Part shown: piece by piece, positions 1-7,781 of the stretch
Layout of the letters: each line of letters begins with the position of its first letter
How positions within the stretch are numbered: the stretch's first letter is position 1
Origin: Gulbenkiania mobilis
GTDB taxonomy: Bacteria; Pseudomonadota; Gammaproteobacteria; Burkholderiales; Chromobacteriaceae
Direction of reading: 5' to 3'
Length of the DNA: 64,000 bases
Assembly: GCA_004346645.1 (NCBI GenBank)
Contig: SMDA01000004.1
Span: forward strand, 186,001 to 250,000
Notes under the pieces: model-generated
Databases searched by the model: none
What the model was told of the DNA's origin: nothing
What the model saw: only the letters and a program-made list of their open reading frames with translations
Made by a program: the position numbers and the translations under genes

Positions 1-830
1 CGCGCCTGCCGGAAATCCTTCTGCAGCAGGGGCAAGGCACTCAACGTGCCGATGAAAATCATGGGGATCGCCACCAAGTTGACCATCCGTACCAGGAAAG
101 CCATCAAGTCTTGCGATGTCGTCCCGCTGTTTTCCTGGATGTTCTGGATCTCGTCGATCACCAGCACGCCGATTGCATGCAAACTGGCAATCTGGGCCAT
201 ATGCACCACCATCGCGCCGGCGGCCGTGCCAGACCGGCCATACTTCGCCAGATAGTTGGTCCCCAGCAGCCGATCGACTTCAGCAAAGAAACTGATGCAC
301 AGGTCCTTATGTGATCCCCTGGAAGGGCACTCGAGCTTCAGCCAGACAATCTGATGCAGACTGAATGGCTCGCGGTGATAGATCACCTGATCGTACAGCG
401 ACAGCACCCGCTCCATAGATTTGGTTTTGCCGACGCCCGAGCAGCCAACTAAGGCGAAACTCGCCGCGGTGTTGCCAACCTGGTGGCGACTGGCCGTCAA
501 ATCCTGCTGTTCGATGCGTTCGTAGTTATTCTGCAGATGGCGTATATAATCCCCATTTGCGGGATTTCTCCCAACATATCCCTGCCGTAGCAGCATCGCA
601 AAATGCTGCTCAAGAGCCAGATGCTGTTCGAGCGGCTCGAAAAACCGTTTCAACCGCAACAGACAATGCGCACGAATATGATCTGGGTAATTCCGTTCGG
701 CATCCTCGTGGATAGCCGGCACGCCCAATGCTTGCACGCTGTCCGCTGTCGACAAGATCGACGGCAGCCGCGCAATAAAGGGGTTATCCCGGTATTCGGG
801 AAGCCAGAGCGAGTCTTGGACCTCAGTCAT
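1..830 (-). CDS. tnsC: Tn7-type transposition regulator ATPase TnsC (partial, cut by window edge)
   Basis: TnsC is the AAA+ ATPase that links the target-site selector (TnsD or TnsE class) to the TnsAB transposase and confers target immunity. At least 276 residues are visible, with the C-terminus beyond the window. Walker A GCSGVGKT is at residues 129-136 and Walker B VLVIDE at about 222-227, followed by a region in which IQN can be read, as in TnsC/TniB ATPases. I chose the ATG at 830 because it lies 3 nt before the tnsB stop codon (tnsB ends at 823), giving the usual short overlap of a translationally coupled tnsABC operon. No frameshift is seen in the visible part. Confidence 0.93.
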   Translation of the reverse strand, partial: MTEVQDSLWLPEYRDNPFIARLPSILSTADSVQALGVPAIHEDAERNYPDHIRAHCLLRLKRFFEPLEQHLALEQHFAMLLRQGYVGRNPANGDYIRHLQNNYERIEQQDLTASRHQVGNTAASFALVGCSGVGKTKSMERVLSLYDQVIYHREPFSLHQIVWLKLECPSRGSHKDLCISFFAEVDRLLGTNYLAKYGRSGTAAGAMVVHMAQIASLHAIGVLVIDEIQNIQENSGTTSQDLMAFLVRMVNLVAIPMIFIGTLSALPLLQKDFRQA

Positions 831-2967
831 CGGCATCCCTTTCGGGTTTCAGGCTGCTGAGAATCTCGGTGATACCAGGAGAGGACAGATCATCCGGGAC
901 ATTCGTGCGCAAGGGGATTACCTTGGCGGGCGTCTCTGCCGGCGTGGTAGGAGGTAGGAACCGCTCAGATTGACGTGCGGCGTGTTTCTCAGCTGCCCGG
1001 TTCTCACGCACCTTCGCGGTACGCTCCTGGTTGGACTCAGTCGTTTCAGGCTTCTTGGCATCCGCATCCGCGACAATGGCCTCGATGCGCGACGCCAAGT
1101 CGGCGGAGGACAGCGTTTGGCGTGGCCGCGCCGCCTGTATCTGTTTACTCTCCTCAACCTGTCGCAGGTCACTCTCCCACACCGACATTCCCTGATCTGC
1201 CCGGCTGCGGTCGGTCAAAAAACACTCTTGGTAGCCATTGGCGGCTTCCGCGTCGTGCAGGTAGATCATGTCGGTGGAAATGGGATCGTAGGAGATATCG
1301 ACGTTCCAGCGGCCGCGCTGGCGGGCGGCGTCAAACCAGTGTGATTCGATCGCTTTGGCACAGCTATAGTAGCGACCCTGGAATTTGAGCCCGAAGGTTG
1401 TGACCGTCGCGGAGGCGGTCGGCAACAGGCTGAAACGCACACGTTTTTCTGGCCAACGCCGCAATGCGCCACTGCAATTGGCAATGCCCCATTCCCACAG
1501 ATCGATCGGAATCGGCGGCACCTCATCGCGAACCATCTGCGACGAACGGTCATAGCTGGTCAGCGCATGCGAGTTGTTGTAGTACAGCACGCATTCGATG
1601 ATCACCTGCGTGAACTGGTCGATATCCAGCGTCGCATCCAGCCGGTAATCCCGCCCGCCGCGCGCCCGAAAATCGGTTTCGATATAGCCAGGGGTATAGG
1701 CCTTGAACTTGGCCGGCAACAGTCGAAAACGCTGTTCGACGATGCCCTTCCAATCTGCGCGGAACGGCGCTGTATTCTCGACCAGAACGTTAAAGTTGTT
1801 GATCAGATTCTCGATATGGCGCGCTTCGATCTCGCCTCGGTCACCCAGCAAAATCCCGGGCAGGAAATGACAGGGCCAGTCGGCCTCTTCGATGTCGATG
1901 TTGAAGCGCTTGCAGAACGCCACCTTGTCGCCGGCCGTATTGGCCAGCGCTAGCATCGCCCCGATCCAGGACGGCCCCTCCAGCCCCACGTAGATACCGA
2001 CGATCATGCGGCTAAATACGTCGATGACGACATAGAGTACCGGCCGTCCGATGATGCGGCGTCGATTGGCACGTGACAGCAAATAGACGTCGGCCAAAGT
2101 GGCGTCGATCTGGTATCGTGAAGCCGGTCCCATCACCTCTGCCGCAGACGTCCCGATCAGCCCGCGCATATCCTTGTCGTACACCCGAGGCGTCCTGCGC
2201 TTCTTTTCAATCTGCTCGCGCCCCTGGCTGTCCAGCCAATAGCTGAACTGCCGCAGTGTCGGCACGCCGTCAGGCGTATCGTCGACATGCGTCACCAAGC
2301 CGGTCTCGGGATCGATCACCTTGGAGAAATAAAACTCCTTCAGCATCTCGTGGTAAGTGGACGTGATCGTGAAGCGCTTGTTCTTGATATAGCTGCGCTG
2401 CAACGCGATCCGAAAAATCGCTTCGTCCTCCGCGACGCGGTTTCGGCCTGGTTCCTCACCATATTTGCGCGGGCGACCCAGTTTCTTTGCGCCTGCCTTG
2501 CGCGGCATTCCCTTGGCGCCGGAATTCAGATAATCGGGCAGTAGGGCATTGGGTATTTGGCCTCGTTGCCAATAGCGGCGCAGGTATCCATAGAGTGTGC
2601 TGTGGGCGGGAGCACCCTGGCTCAACATAGATCGAATCAACCGCCCGCGTTTCTGTGAATCAAAAATGGCTGGGGTGTGCTCAACAAGCGGTTGAATAAT
2701 CTGCCAGGCTTTATCTCGAACCGCTTTCTGCTTGTCGCTGCGCGGCACCATCATCTGAGAATGGAAAGGATCCTCTGCCAGAAGTTGGGCGCGATGTTCT
2801 GCCAGGTCGGCGAGCAGCACCGGATATTCGCGTAGAACGGGCATCGCCGCGGCTGCATGGATATCGATCAGGTAGGCAATGGTCTGAGCAGGATGAATCC
2901 ACAAGACCCTGAGTTCGGATGGGCCTTCCGGCAAAGGATAGGTGACGATGTCATTGACCAGCAACAT
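823..2967 (-). CDS. tnsB: Tn7-type DDE transposase TnsB
   Basis: TnsB binds the transposon end repeats and performs the 3' cleavage and strand transfer steps, working with TnsA. The 714-residue length matches Tn7 TnsB (about 700). The retroviral-integrase-like core shows the DDE triad at D288 (in RYQIDAT), D376 (in LLGDRGE) and E411 (in GIVEQRF). The spacings of 88 and 35 residues equal those I recall for Tn7 TnsB (D273, D361, E396). The N-terminal 250 residues would hold the end-binding HTH domains, and the C-terminal tail is charged and should contact TnsC. The ATG overlaps the tnsA stop as ATGA. The gene looks intact. Confidence 0.96.
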   Translation of the reverse strand: MLLVNDIVTYPLPEGPSELRVLWIHPAQTIAYLIDIHAAAAMPVLREYPVLLADLAEHRAQLLAEDPFHSQMMVPRSDKQKAVRDKAWQIIQPLVEHTPAIFDSQKRGRLIRSMLSQGAPAHSTLYGYLRRYWQRGQIPNALLPDYLNSGAKGMPRKAGAKKLGRPRKYGEEPGRNRVAEDEAIFRIALQRSYIKNKRFTITSTYHEMLKEFYFSKVIDPETGLVTHVDDTPDGVPTLRQFSYWLDSQGREQIEKKRRTPRVYDKDMRGLIGTSAAEVMGPASRYQIDATLADVYLLSRANRRRIIGRPVLYVVIDVFSRMIVGIYVGLEGPSWIGAMLALANTAGDKVAFCKRFNIDIEEADWPCHFLPGILLGDRGEIEARHIENLINNFNVLVENTAPFRADWKGIVEQRFRLLPAKFKAYTPGYIETDFRARGGRDYRLDATLDIDQFTQVIIECVLYYNNSHALTSYDRSSQMVRDEVPPIPIDLWEWGIANCSGALRRWPEKRVRFSLLPTASATVTTFGLKFQGRYYSCAKAIESHWFDAARQRGRWNVDISYDPISTDMIYLHDAEAANGYQECFLTDRSRADQGMSVWESDLRQVEESKQIQAARPRQTLSSADLASRIEAIVADADAKKPETTESNQERTAKVRENRAAEKHAARQSERFLPPTTPAETPAKVIPLRTNVPDDLSSPGITEILSSLKPERDADD

Positions 2968-3809
2968 CAGGCGCTCCTGGGAAGATCCGGTTGCACCGAC
3001 TGCACCAGTTCAAGCGAAGTCATCTTGTCCAACGGATCGAACTTTCGATCCAGATTCATGAATAAGCGCTTGTTCGCCAGCAGATAGCGGATGACTGTAA
3101 GCCCCTCGCCAGATTGGAATCCCAGGGTTTGCTCCAGCCAGCGGCAATAGCCCTTGATGCTCATCTCACCGGCCGCGGCGAGGTGGGTGCAGAACGTGTC
3201 GATACGATCGTCCCAATAGCCGTCATAAGGCACCTGCGTTCCGTCCAGCGAGCGCATCGAATGTAGCCAGTGCAGGTTCTGAATACGCTCTGCCGACAAT
3301 TCAGCATCGGTCACGATGCCCCAATCGACACCCTTTCTGGTCCAATAGCGGCGCTCGATCTCAAACTTGGCGATCGTGCGCTCATCGTCCAGATCCTCAA
3401 CCCGTTTGAAGGTCCGAGCCAGAAGATGGGTCTTGCCATCGATGACCACATCTACCAGAAAATCGGTCGTCATCACCAAGTCGGTCTGGGTATGGTTATC
3501 TCGCGGATGAGGTACGCCGATCTCGACAGCAATCTGCCGAGTAACGTCTCGATCAAGTGGAAACTGCTCACGAATATCCGCAACGCAGTCTTCCCAATCG
3601 AGCATCAGGAACAGTCCGGTTTCGCCGTCGGAGAGCAGATGATGGATCCGACCGGTATGCCAGCCTTGAATACGACTGACGCGGCCAGAAGAGGGAACAT
3701 CGTGAACAGTCAGCCAGGGTTGGTAAGAGACAAATTGGCCCGCGCCACGGCCTTCGGCAAGGTAACGCTGAATCTTTGGCTCATCAAAGTCGTACCGCCG
3801 CTTTGCCAT
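2967..3809 (-). CDS. tnsA: Tn7-type endonuclease TnsA
   Basis: TnsA is the restriction-endonuclease-like partner that cuts the 5' ends, so the element moves by cut-and-paste rather than by cointegrate formation. With the start at 3809 the protein is 280 residues (Tn7 TnsA 273). The catalytic set E63 (SDGETG), D116 (MTTDFLV) and K135 (ARTFK) lines up with Tn7 E63, D114 and K132. I preferred ATG 3809 (MAKRRYDF) over the TTG at 3821, because a GGGGA sequence lies at suitable distance before it. It is the first gene of the tnsABC operon, with the ATGA overlap to tnsB. An intact TnsA argues against a Tn5053/Mu-like replicative element. Confidence 0.95.
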   Translation of the reverse strand: MAKRRYDFDEPKIQRYLAEGRGAGQFVSYQPWLTVHDVPSSGRVSRIQGWHTGRIHHLLSDGETGLFLMLDWEDCVADIREQFPLDRDVTRQIAVEIGVPHPRDNHTQTDLVMTTDFLVDVVIDGKTHLLARTFKRVEDLDDERTIAKFEIERRYWTRKGVDWGIVTDAELSAERIQNLHWLHSMRSLDGTQVPYDGYWDDRIDTFCTHLAAAGEMSIKGYCRWLEQTLGFQSGEGLTVIRYLLANKRLFMNLDRKFDPLDKMTSLELVQSVQPDLPRSA

Positions 3810-3880
3810 AAATATCCCCAATGACTATGGGTGATCATAAACCTCACCTTCACTGTATGACAATGGATAGCCATGGTGTT

Positions 3881-4387
3881 TTATCGATTTTGCTTATGAA
3901 TGCCAACTTGAGAGGCAAGCCAAGCTAAACGATAGGACCGCGCATCATGCAAAGCGTGATGCCAAGGATGCTCAGGTCGAGCGTGATACTTCTCAACAGC
4001 ATGGTGATACGTCCCAGTGTCGATCAATGGCGCTAGGTCCAGACGCTGCGAAGCAAGGTTGGGGGGGTGGTCACCAAGGAGGGCCAACAAGAACTGAAAA
4101 TCTCTTTCTGCATCGCAAGCCACGATACAGTTACGCGGCGCCGCGGCCATCCATTGACGAAGAGACTCTCGGGCCTCTACCCACCTGAGGCGGGATTCCT
4201 GCAGAAGTGGCAAAACCTCTCGTTTGACGAAGGGGGAACAATCTTGCTCTGTCCAACCGTCGGCCAATTCCGCATACCACCCCCTGCTGCCATCCTCTGC
4301 AACCAAGGCCAGCGAAATCAGCAGAGGGCTGCCAACATGGTTCCCTGTGTACTCAGTATCAAGAAACAACCGCATCCTATTGCTCAT
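3881..4387 (-). CDS. DEDDh-type 3'-5' exonuclease, transposon-borne
   Basis: This 168-residue protein belongs to the DEDDh exonuclease superfamily (RNase T / DnaQ fold). Visible metal ligands are D10 and E12 in LDTEYTG, D92 or D96 in ACDAERDF, and H143 with D148 in HHALHDA. It lacks other domains, so it is a stand-alone nuclease that would trim DNA or RNA 3' ends; the substrate cannot be read from sequence. It lies inside the transposon, between the right end and tnsA, a place usually empty in Tn7 itself, and shares the direction of tnsA with about 70 bp between them. It could be cargo expressed from the right-end promoter, possibly a defence or DNA-processing gene. The family call is firm and the role is inference. 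Confidence 0.8.
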   Translation of the reverse strand: MSNRMRLFLDTEYTGNHVGSPLLISLALVAEDGSRGWYAELADGWTEQDCSPFVKREVLPLLQESRLRWVEARESLRQWMAAAPRNCIVACDAERDFQFLLALLGDHPPNLASQRLDLAPLIDTGTYHHAVEKYHARPEHPWHHALHDARSYRLAWLASQVGIHKQNR

Positions 4388-4487
4388 TCATTCGTCTATA
4401 GACGCTCATTTCTGACAATACACGATTGCTCCAGCACCCCGCTATCTGGCCGAGGCGAGACATTAAATGCCACCGCTAAATGCAAAC

Positions 4488-4514
4488 AGCCCGGCAAGGC
4501 ATGCTTACCGGGCT
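4488..4514 (-). terminator. Hairpin inside the transposon right end, possible terminator for the incoming glmS transcript
   Basis: AGCCCGG (4488-4494) pairs with CCGGGCT (4508-4514), and an inner AAG/CTT extends the stem. On the minus strand it is followed by GTTTGCATTT, a weak T-run. It lies about 90 bp after the glmS stop, so it could end glmS transcription that enters the element. Alternatively it serves the transposon end. Confidence 0.45.
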
Positions 4515-4520
4515 GCAATC

Positions 4521-4581
4521 AAACTTTATTGTCTGTGATGAAATTTTATTGTTTACGATTCAACTTTATTGCTCGTAAACA
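4521..4581 (-). repeat. Tn7-like right end with three tandem 20-bp TnsB-type binding repeats
   Basis: Three head-to-tail repeats start at 4521, 4541 and 4561 with an exact 20-bp period. Read on the minus strand, each contains CAATAAAGT or CAATAAAAT. The same CAATAAAGT core occurs in the TnsB sites of Tn7 as I remember them. The terminus on the minus strand is TGTTTACG, so the element ends in the TGT/ACA of Tn7 relatives at 4581. Tn7 itself has four overlapping sites in its right end; I see three here. Confidence 0.88.
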
Positions 4582-4640
4582 GCGGACTTAAGACTACTGC
4601 GCGGTTATTCCACCGTCACCGCTTTGGCCAGATTCCGTGG
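4582..4640 (-). other. attTn7 target region: insertion point and end of glmS
   Basis: Bases 4582-4586 (GCGGA) abut the transposon and are the presumed 5-bp target duplication. The glmS stop is at 4605-4607 and the TnsD-type recognition sequence is expected in the last codons of glmS (NLAKAVTVE). The glmS reading frame is undamaged, as is typical of Tn7 family insertions. The other end of the duplication lies outside the window. Confidence 0.75.
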
Positions 4641-6434
4641 TTTGTCAACGTCGGTGCCACGTGCCAAGGCCGCGTGGTAGGCGAGGATCTGTACTGGGAT
4701 CGCATGCACCACAGGCGAGAGCACACCCACATGGCGCGGGGTACGGATGACATGCACGCCGTCGGACTCGCTGAAGTGGCTGTCGGCATCGGCAAACACG
4801 AAGAGCTCGCCGCCCCGGGCGCTCACTTCCTGCATGTTGGACTTCACCTTTTCAAGCAGTGCATCGTTCGGTGCGATCACCACCACCGGAATGGTGTTGT
4901 CCACCAGCGCCAGCGGACCGTGCTTGAGTTCGCCTGCCGGATACGCCTCGGCATGGATGTACGAGATTTCCTTGAGCTTGAGCGCGCCCTCCAGAGCAAT
5001 CGGATAATGCAGGCCACGGCCGAGGAACAGCGCATTGCTCTTCGCGGCAAAACGGTCGGCCCAGGCCTTGATCTGCGGCTCCAGGTTGAGCACGTGCTGT
5101 ACGCTGCCCGGCAGATGCAGGAGTTCGTCCAGATAACGCGCCTCATCGGCCGGCGAAACCTTGCCGCGCAGACGGCCGAGTGTGGCGGCGAGCGCAAAGA
5201 GCGCCACCAGCTGGGTGGTGAAGGCCTTGGTGGAGGCAACGCCGATCTCGGCTCCGGCACGGGTGTAGAACACCAGGTCGCTGGCGCGAGGAATGGCACT
5301 CTCGCGCACGTTGCAGATCGAGAGCGCAAAGCGGTGCCCCAGTTCGCGGGCGTATTTCAGCGCTTCCATCGTGTCGAGCGTCTCGCCCGATTGCGAGATG
5401 GTCACGACCAGATGCTCGGGGTTGGCAAATGCCGCACGATAGCGGTACTCGCTGGCGATCTCGACATCGCACGGCAAGCCGGCAATGCTCTCGATCCAGT
5501 ACTTGGCGGTTAGGCCGGCATAGTAGCTGGTGCCGCAGGCAAGGATCTTGACACCCTGCACCTGCGGCAGGATGTGCTCCCCGTCCGGCCCGAACAGCCT
5601 GGCTGAAAAGCCGGTGTCACGGATGGCCTCCAGTGTGTCCGAAATGGCCTTGGGCTGCTCGTGGATTTCCTTCTGCATGAAGTGGCTGTACGGGCCCAGT
5701 TCCAGCGAGGCGAGCGATACGTCCGACACATGTACCGCACGCTCGGCTGGTTGGCCATGCTTGTCCAGAAGCACGATGCTTTCGCGTGTCAGGCGCCCCA
5801 AGTCTCCTTCTTCCAGGAAAATCACACGGCGCGTCGCGGACAGAATGGCAGAAACATCCGAGGCGATGAAGTTCTCGCCCTCGCCAAGACCGACCAGCAG
5901 CGGGCAGCCCATGCGCGCGCAGACAAGTTCATCCGGACGATCCAGCGCAAGAACCCCAATGGCGTAGGCACCGGTCAGCTCGCGGGTGGCCTGTTGCACC
6001 GCCTTGAGCAGGTCGCCTTCCTGCAGATAGTAACGGTGTACCAGATGCGCGATTACTTCGGTGTCGGTCTGGGAGGTGAAAACATAGCCGGCAGCCTTCA
6101 GCTCGGCCCGCTTCTCCTCGTGGTTTTCGATGATGCCGTTATGTACTACGGCGATCAGCCCGTGGGAGACATGCGGATGCGCGTTGTCTTCGGTCACACC
6201 TCCGTGCGTCGCCCAGCGGGTGTGGCCGATGCCCAGTTGGCCGGACAGGTCGGCAGCGACGGCCGCCTGTTCCATCTCGGCTACACGGCCTACTCTGCGT
6301 ACGCGGGTAATGGTGTCGCCGGTAAGCACGGCGATGCCCGCCGAGTCGTAACCGCGGTACTCCAGCCGCTTCAGGCCTTCCACCAGTACCGGTACTACAT
6401 TGCGTTTGGCGATGGCGCCGACGATGCCGCACAT
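4605..6434 (-). CDS. glmS: Glutamine--fructose-6-phosphate aminotransferase (isomerizing)
   Basis: GlmS makes glucosamine-6-phosphate from fructose-6-phosphate and glutamine, the first committed step toward UDP-GlcNAc for peptidoglycan and LPS. The 609-residue length is that of E. coli GlmS. The N-terminal nucleophile cysteine follows the start (MCGIVGAI), the glutaminase domain carries [11 protein letters not shown], and two SIS sugar-isomerase domains follow (SQSGETLDT near residue 350). The C-terminus ends in the conserved LAKAVTVE. Its ATG shares one base with the stop of the upstream DeoR-type gene, so the two are one transcription unit. The pathway partner glmU lies about 1.3 kb away. 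No glmS riboswitch-like leader is visible. Confidence 0.98.
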   Translation of the reverse strand: MCGIVGAIAKRNVVPVLVEGLKRLEYRGYDSAGIAVLTGDTITRVRRVGRVAEMEQAAVAADLSGQLGIGHTRWATHGGVTEDNAHPHVSHGLIAVVHNGIIENHEEKRAELKAAGYVFTSQTDTEVIAHLVHRYYLQEGDLLKAVQQATRELTGAYAIGVLALDRPDELVCARMGCPLLVGLGEGENFIASDVSAILSATRRVIFLEEGDLGRLTRESIVLLDKHGQPAERAVHVSDVSLASLELGPYSHFMQKEIHEQPKAISDTLEAIRDTGFSARLFGPDGEHILPQVQGVKILACGTSYYAGLTAKYWIESIAGLPCDVEIASEYRYRAAFANPEHLVVTISQSGETLDTMEALKYARELGHRFALSICNVRESAIPRASDLVFYTRAGAEIGVASTKAFTTQLVALFALAATLGRLRGKVSPADEARYLDELLHLPGSVQHVLNLEPQIKAWADRFAAKSNALFLGRGLHYPIALEGALKLKEISYIHAEAYPAGELKHGPLALVDNTIPVVVIAPNDALLEKVKSNMQEVSARGGELFVFADADSHFSESDGVHVIRTPRHVGVLSPVVHAIPVQILAYHAALARGTDVDKPRNLAKAVTVE

Positions 6435-7225
6435 TATCTTCTCCTTGCATTGAGGTTGGCCGAAGGCGCGCAGATCAGCGTGACGCCTTTGGCCAGAATT
6501 CGGTCCCTGTACTCACCGGACAGGGCGTCATCGGTCACCAGGGTATGGATGCTTTCCCAAGGCAACTCGAGATTGGGAATGCGACGGCCGATCTTTTCCG
6601 ACTCGACCATCACGATGACTTCGCGCGCCACCTCGGCCATCACGCGCGACAGGCCCACCAGTTCGTTGAAGGTAGTAGTGCCGCGCTCCAGATCGATGCC
6701 GTCCGCGCCGATAAACAGCTGGTCGAAATCGTAGGAGCGCAGCACCAGCTCGGCCACTTGCCCTTGGAACGACTCGGAATGTGGGTCCCATGTGCCCCCC
6801 GTCATCAGCAGGGTGGGCTCGTTCTCCAGCTCGCGCAGTGCACCGGCTACATTCAGCGAATTGGTCATGACCACCAGGCCGCGCTTGTTGCCCAGCAGCG
6901 GAATCATGGCGCGGGTGGTGGTGCCACTATCGATGAGGATGCGGTTGTGGTCGCGGATGCGCGCTGCCGCCGCGCGGGCGATGGCCTGCTTGCGCAGCGA
7001 CATTTGCTCTGCGTCCTCTTCCGCCACCATCTCAGTGGGCAGACACACGGCGCCGCCATAACGGCGCAGCAGCAGGCCACCGGTTTCCAGTAGGGCCAGG
7101 TCCTTGCGGATGGTGACTTCGGAGGTGTCGAAACGACGGGTCAACTCCTCCACACTGACCTCGCCCTGTTCCTGCACCAGAGCGGCGATGGCATGACGGC
7201 GTTGCTGGGTATTTCGTTTCGTCAT
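6434..7225 (-). CDS. DeoR/GlpR family transcriptional regulator upstream of glmS
   Basis: This 263-residue DeoR-family regulator has the N-terminal winged HTH (residues about 5-60, with [20 protein letters not shown]) and the C-terminal sugar-phosphate sensor fold of the family ([22 protein letters not shown]). Its stop overlaps the glmS start by one base (TAATG), so it should control amino-sugar supply by sensing a phosphosugar such as GlcN6P or Fru6P; the ligand is inference. Two TTTCGTTTCG boxes at its own start suggest autoregulation of the operon. A copy of the genome-wide TTGGCCGAA repeat lies at 6456-6464, near the end of the gene. The same gene pair is known next to glmS in other proteobacteria. 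Confidence 0.93.
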   Translation of the reverse strand: MTKRNTQQRRHAIAALVQEQGEVSVEELTRRFDTSEVTIRKDLALLETGGLLLRRYGGAVCLPTEMVAEEDAEQMSLRKQAIARAAAARIRDHNRILIDSGTTTRAMIPLLGNKRGLVVMTNSLNVAGALRELENEPTLLMTGGTWDPHSESFQGQVAELVLRSYDFDQLFIGADGIDLERGTTTFNELVGLSRVMAEVAREVIVMVESEKIGRRIPNLELPWESIHTLVTDDALSGEYRDRILAKGVTLICAPSANLNARRR

Positions 7226-7242
7226 TAATTTGTTTCGTTTCG
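7212..7242 (-). promoter_or_regulatory. Paired TTTCGTTTCG boxes, probable DeoR-type operator
   Basis: TTTCGTTTCG occurs at 7212-7221 (inside codons 2-5 of the regulator) and again at 7233-7242, just upstream of its ATG. The 21-bp spacing is two helical turns. DeoR-family repressors such as AgaR bind tandem TTTCG-type motifs, so this is a plausible autoregulatory operator for the regulator-glmS operon. Confidence 0.6.
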
Positions 7243-7412
7243 AAAGGTTAAATCTTAACAGCCGCTTCCTATCGGGGCAAGCATGACCGCGTGGACCCTG
7301 TGCCGGCTGTTACCACACCTACAATAGCGGGGCCCGGCCCGGTGCTACCCCACCCAGGGCCGTACAGACGCGGCAGAAACATGAAACCGCAGAGGCGCGG
7401 AAAAGGAAGGAC

Positions 7413-7739
7413 ATGAAGAGAGGGCTATGGACAGCGTGTTCCTTACTTGTCCTTGCGTTGTCGGCTCAGGCGGAACCCTTGGACATGTTTATCGGAACGC
7501 TAGAGAAGCGGGCCGAGGGATGGACGATGATGCGTTGCGACCTTGCCAAGGAGCGCTACCTGCTGCTGGATGGGACAGGAGAGGCTGAGGGCTTTACCGC
7601 GATGCTGCCGGCGCAAGCCAAGCGTGAAGGAAAGTCTTTCACAGTGTGGGTGATAGCAAGGCTATCAGGCCCGGGGTGCGCGACACACCTTGCGGGTGTC
7701 GCGCATTCATCAACTGGAGCCAGACAGCTGTCACCTTGA
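7413..7739 (+). CDS. Small secreted protein of unknown function
   Basis: I do not recognise this 108-residue protein. It starts with a clear Sec signal peptide (residues 1-20, ending in LALSAQA before EP). The mature part is about 88 residues, with two cysteines (in MRCDLAK and GPGCATH) that could form a disulfide. Together these suggest a small periplasmic protein. A good ribosome binding site (GGAAGG, 4 bases from the ATG) supports the start. It reads toward glmU, with only about 40 bp between the stop codons. A 9-bp inverted repeat (GCGCGACAC at 7678-7686 and its complement at 7696-7704) lies within the last codons and might act in ending transcription. Confidence 0.65.
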   Translation: MKRGLWTACSLLVLALSAQAEPLDMFIGTLEKRAEGWTMMRCDLAKERYLLLDGTGEAEGFTAMLPAQAKREGKSFTVWVIARLSGPGCATHLAGVAHSSTGARQLSP

Positions 7740-7781
7740 TGAGCTGCTGTAAGGCAGAGCCCGAGCACGAAGAAGACCCGC

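Larger units (their letters stand above)
1..4581 (-). mobile_element. Tn7-like transposon, right-end portion, inserted at attTn7 downstream of glmS
   Basis: The stretch holds, in order from the glmS side, a terminal ACA with three 20-bp repeats, a DEDDh exonuclease gene, tnsA, tnsB and the first part of tnsC, all read away from glmS. This is the canonical Tn7 arrangement, where the right end lies next to glmS and the tns operon starts near it. The end lies 23 bp from the glmS stop codon, the expected attTn7 distance. The left end, tnsD/E homologues and the main cargo are outside the window, so the 5-bp target duplication cannot be checked. None of the 34 copies of the host TTGGCCGAA repeat lies in this segment, which fits a foreign origin. 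Confidence 0.93.

Noticed and set aside
2085-4275. TCGGCCAA sequences at about 2090 and 4258 as copies of the dispersed repeat in the transposon
   Set aside because: They match eight of nine bases but have G in place of the first T (GTCGGCCAA), so they were not counted.
1-4581. CRISPR-associated (CAST-type) Tn7 element
   Set aside because: The element has a full TnsA and a TnsB of Tn7 type, lies at attTn7, and no cas gene or repeat array is visible. Genes beyond the left edge cannot be judged.
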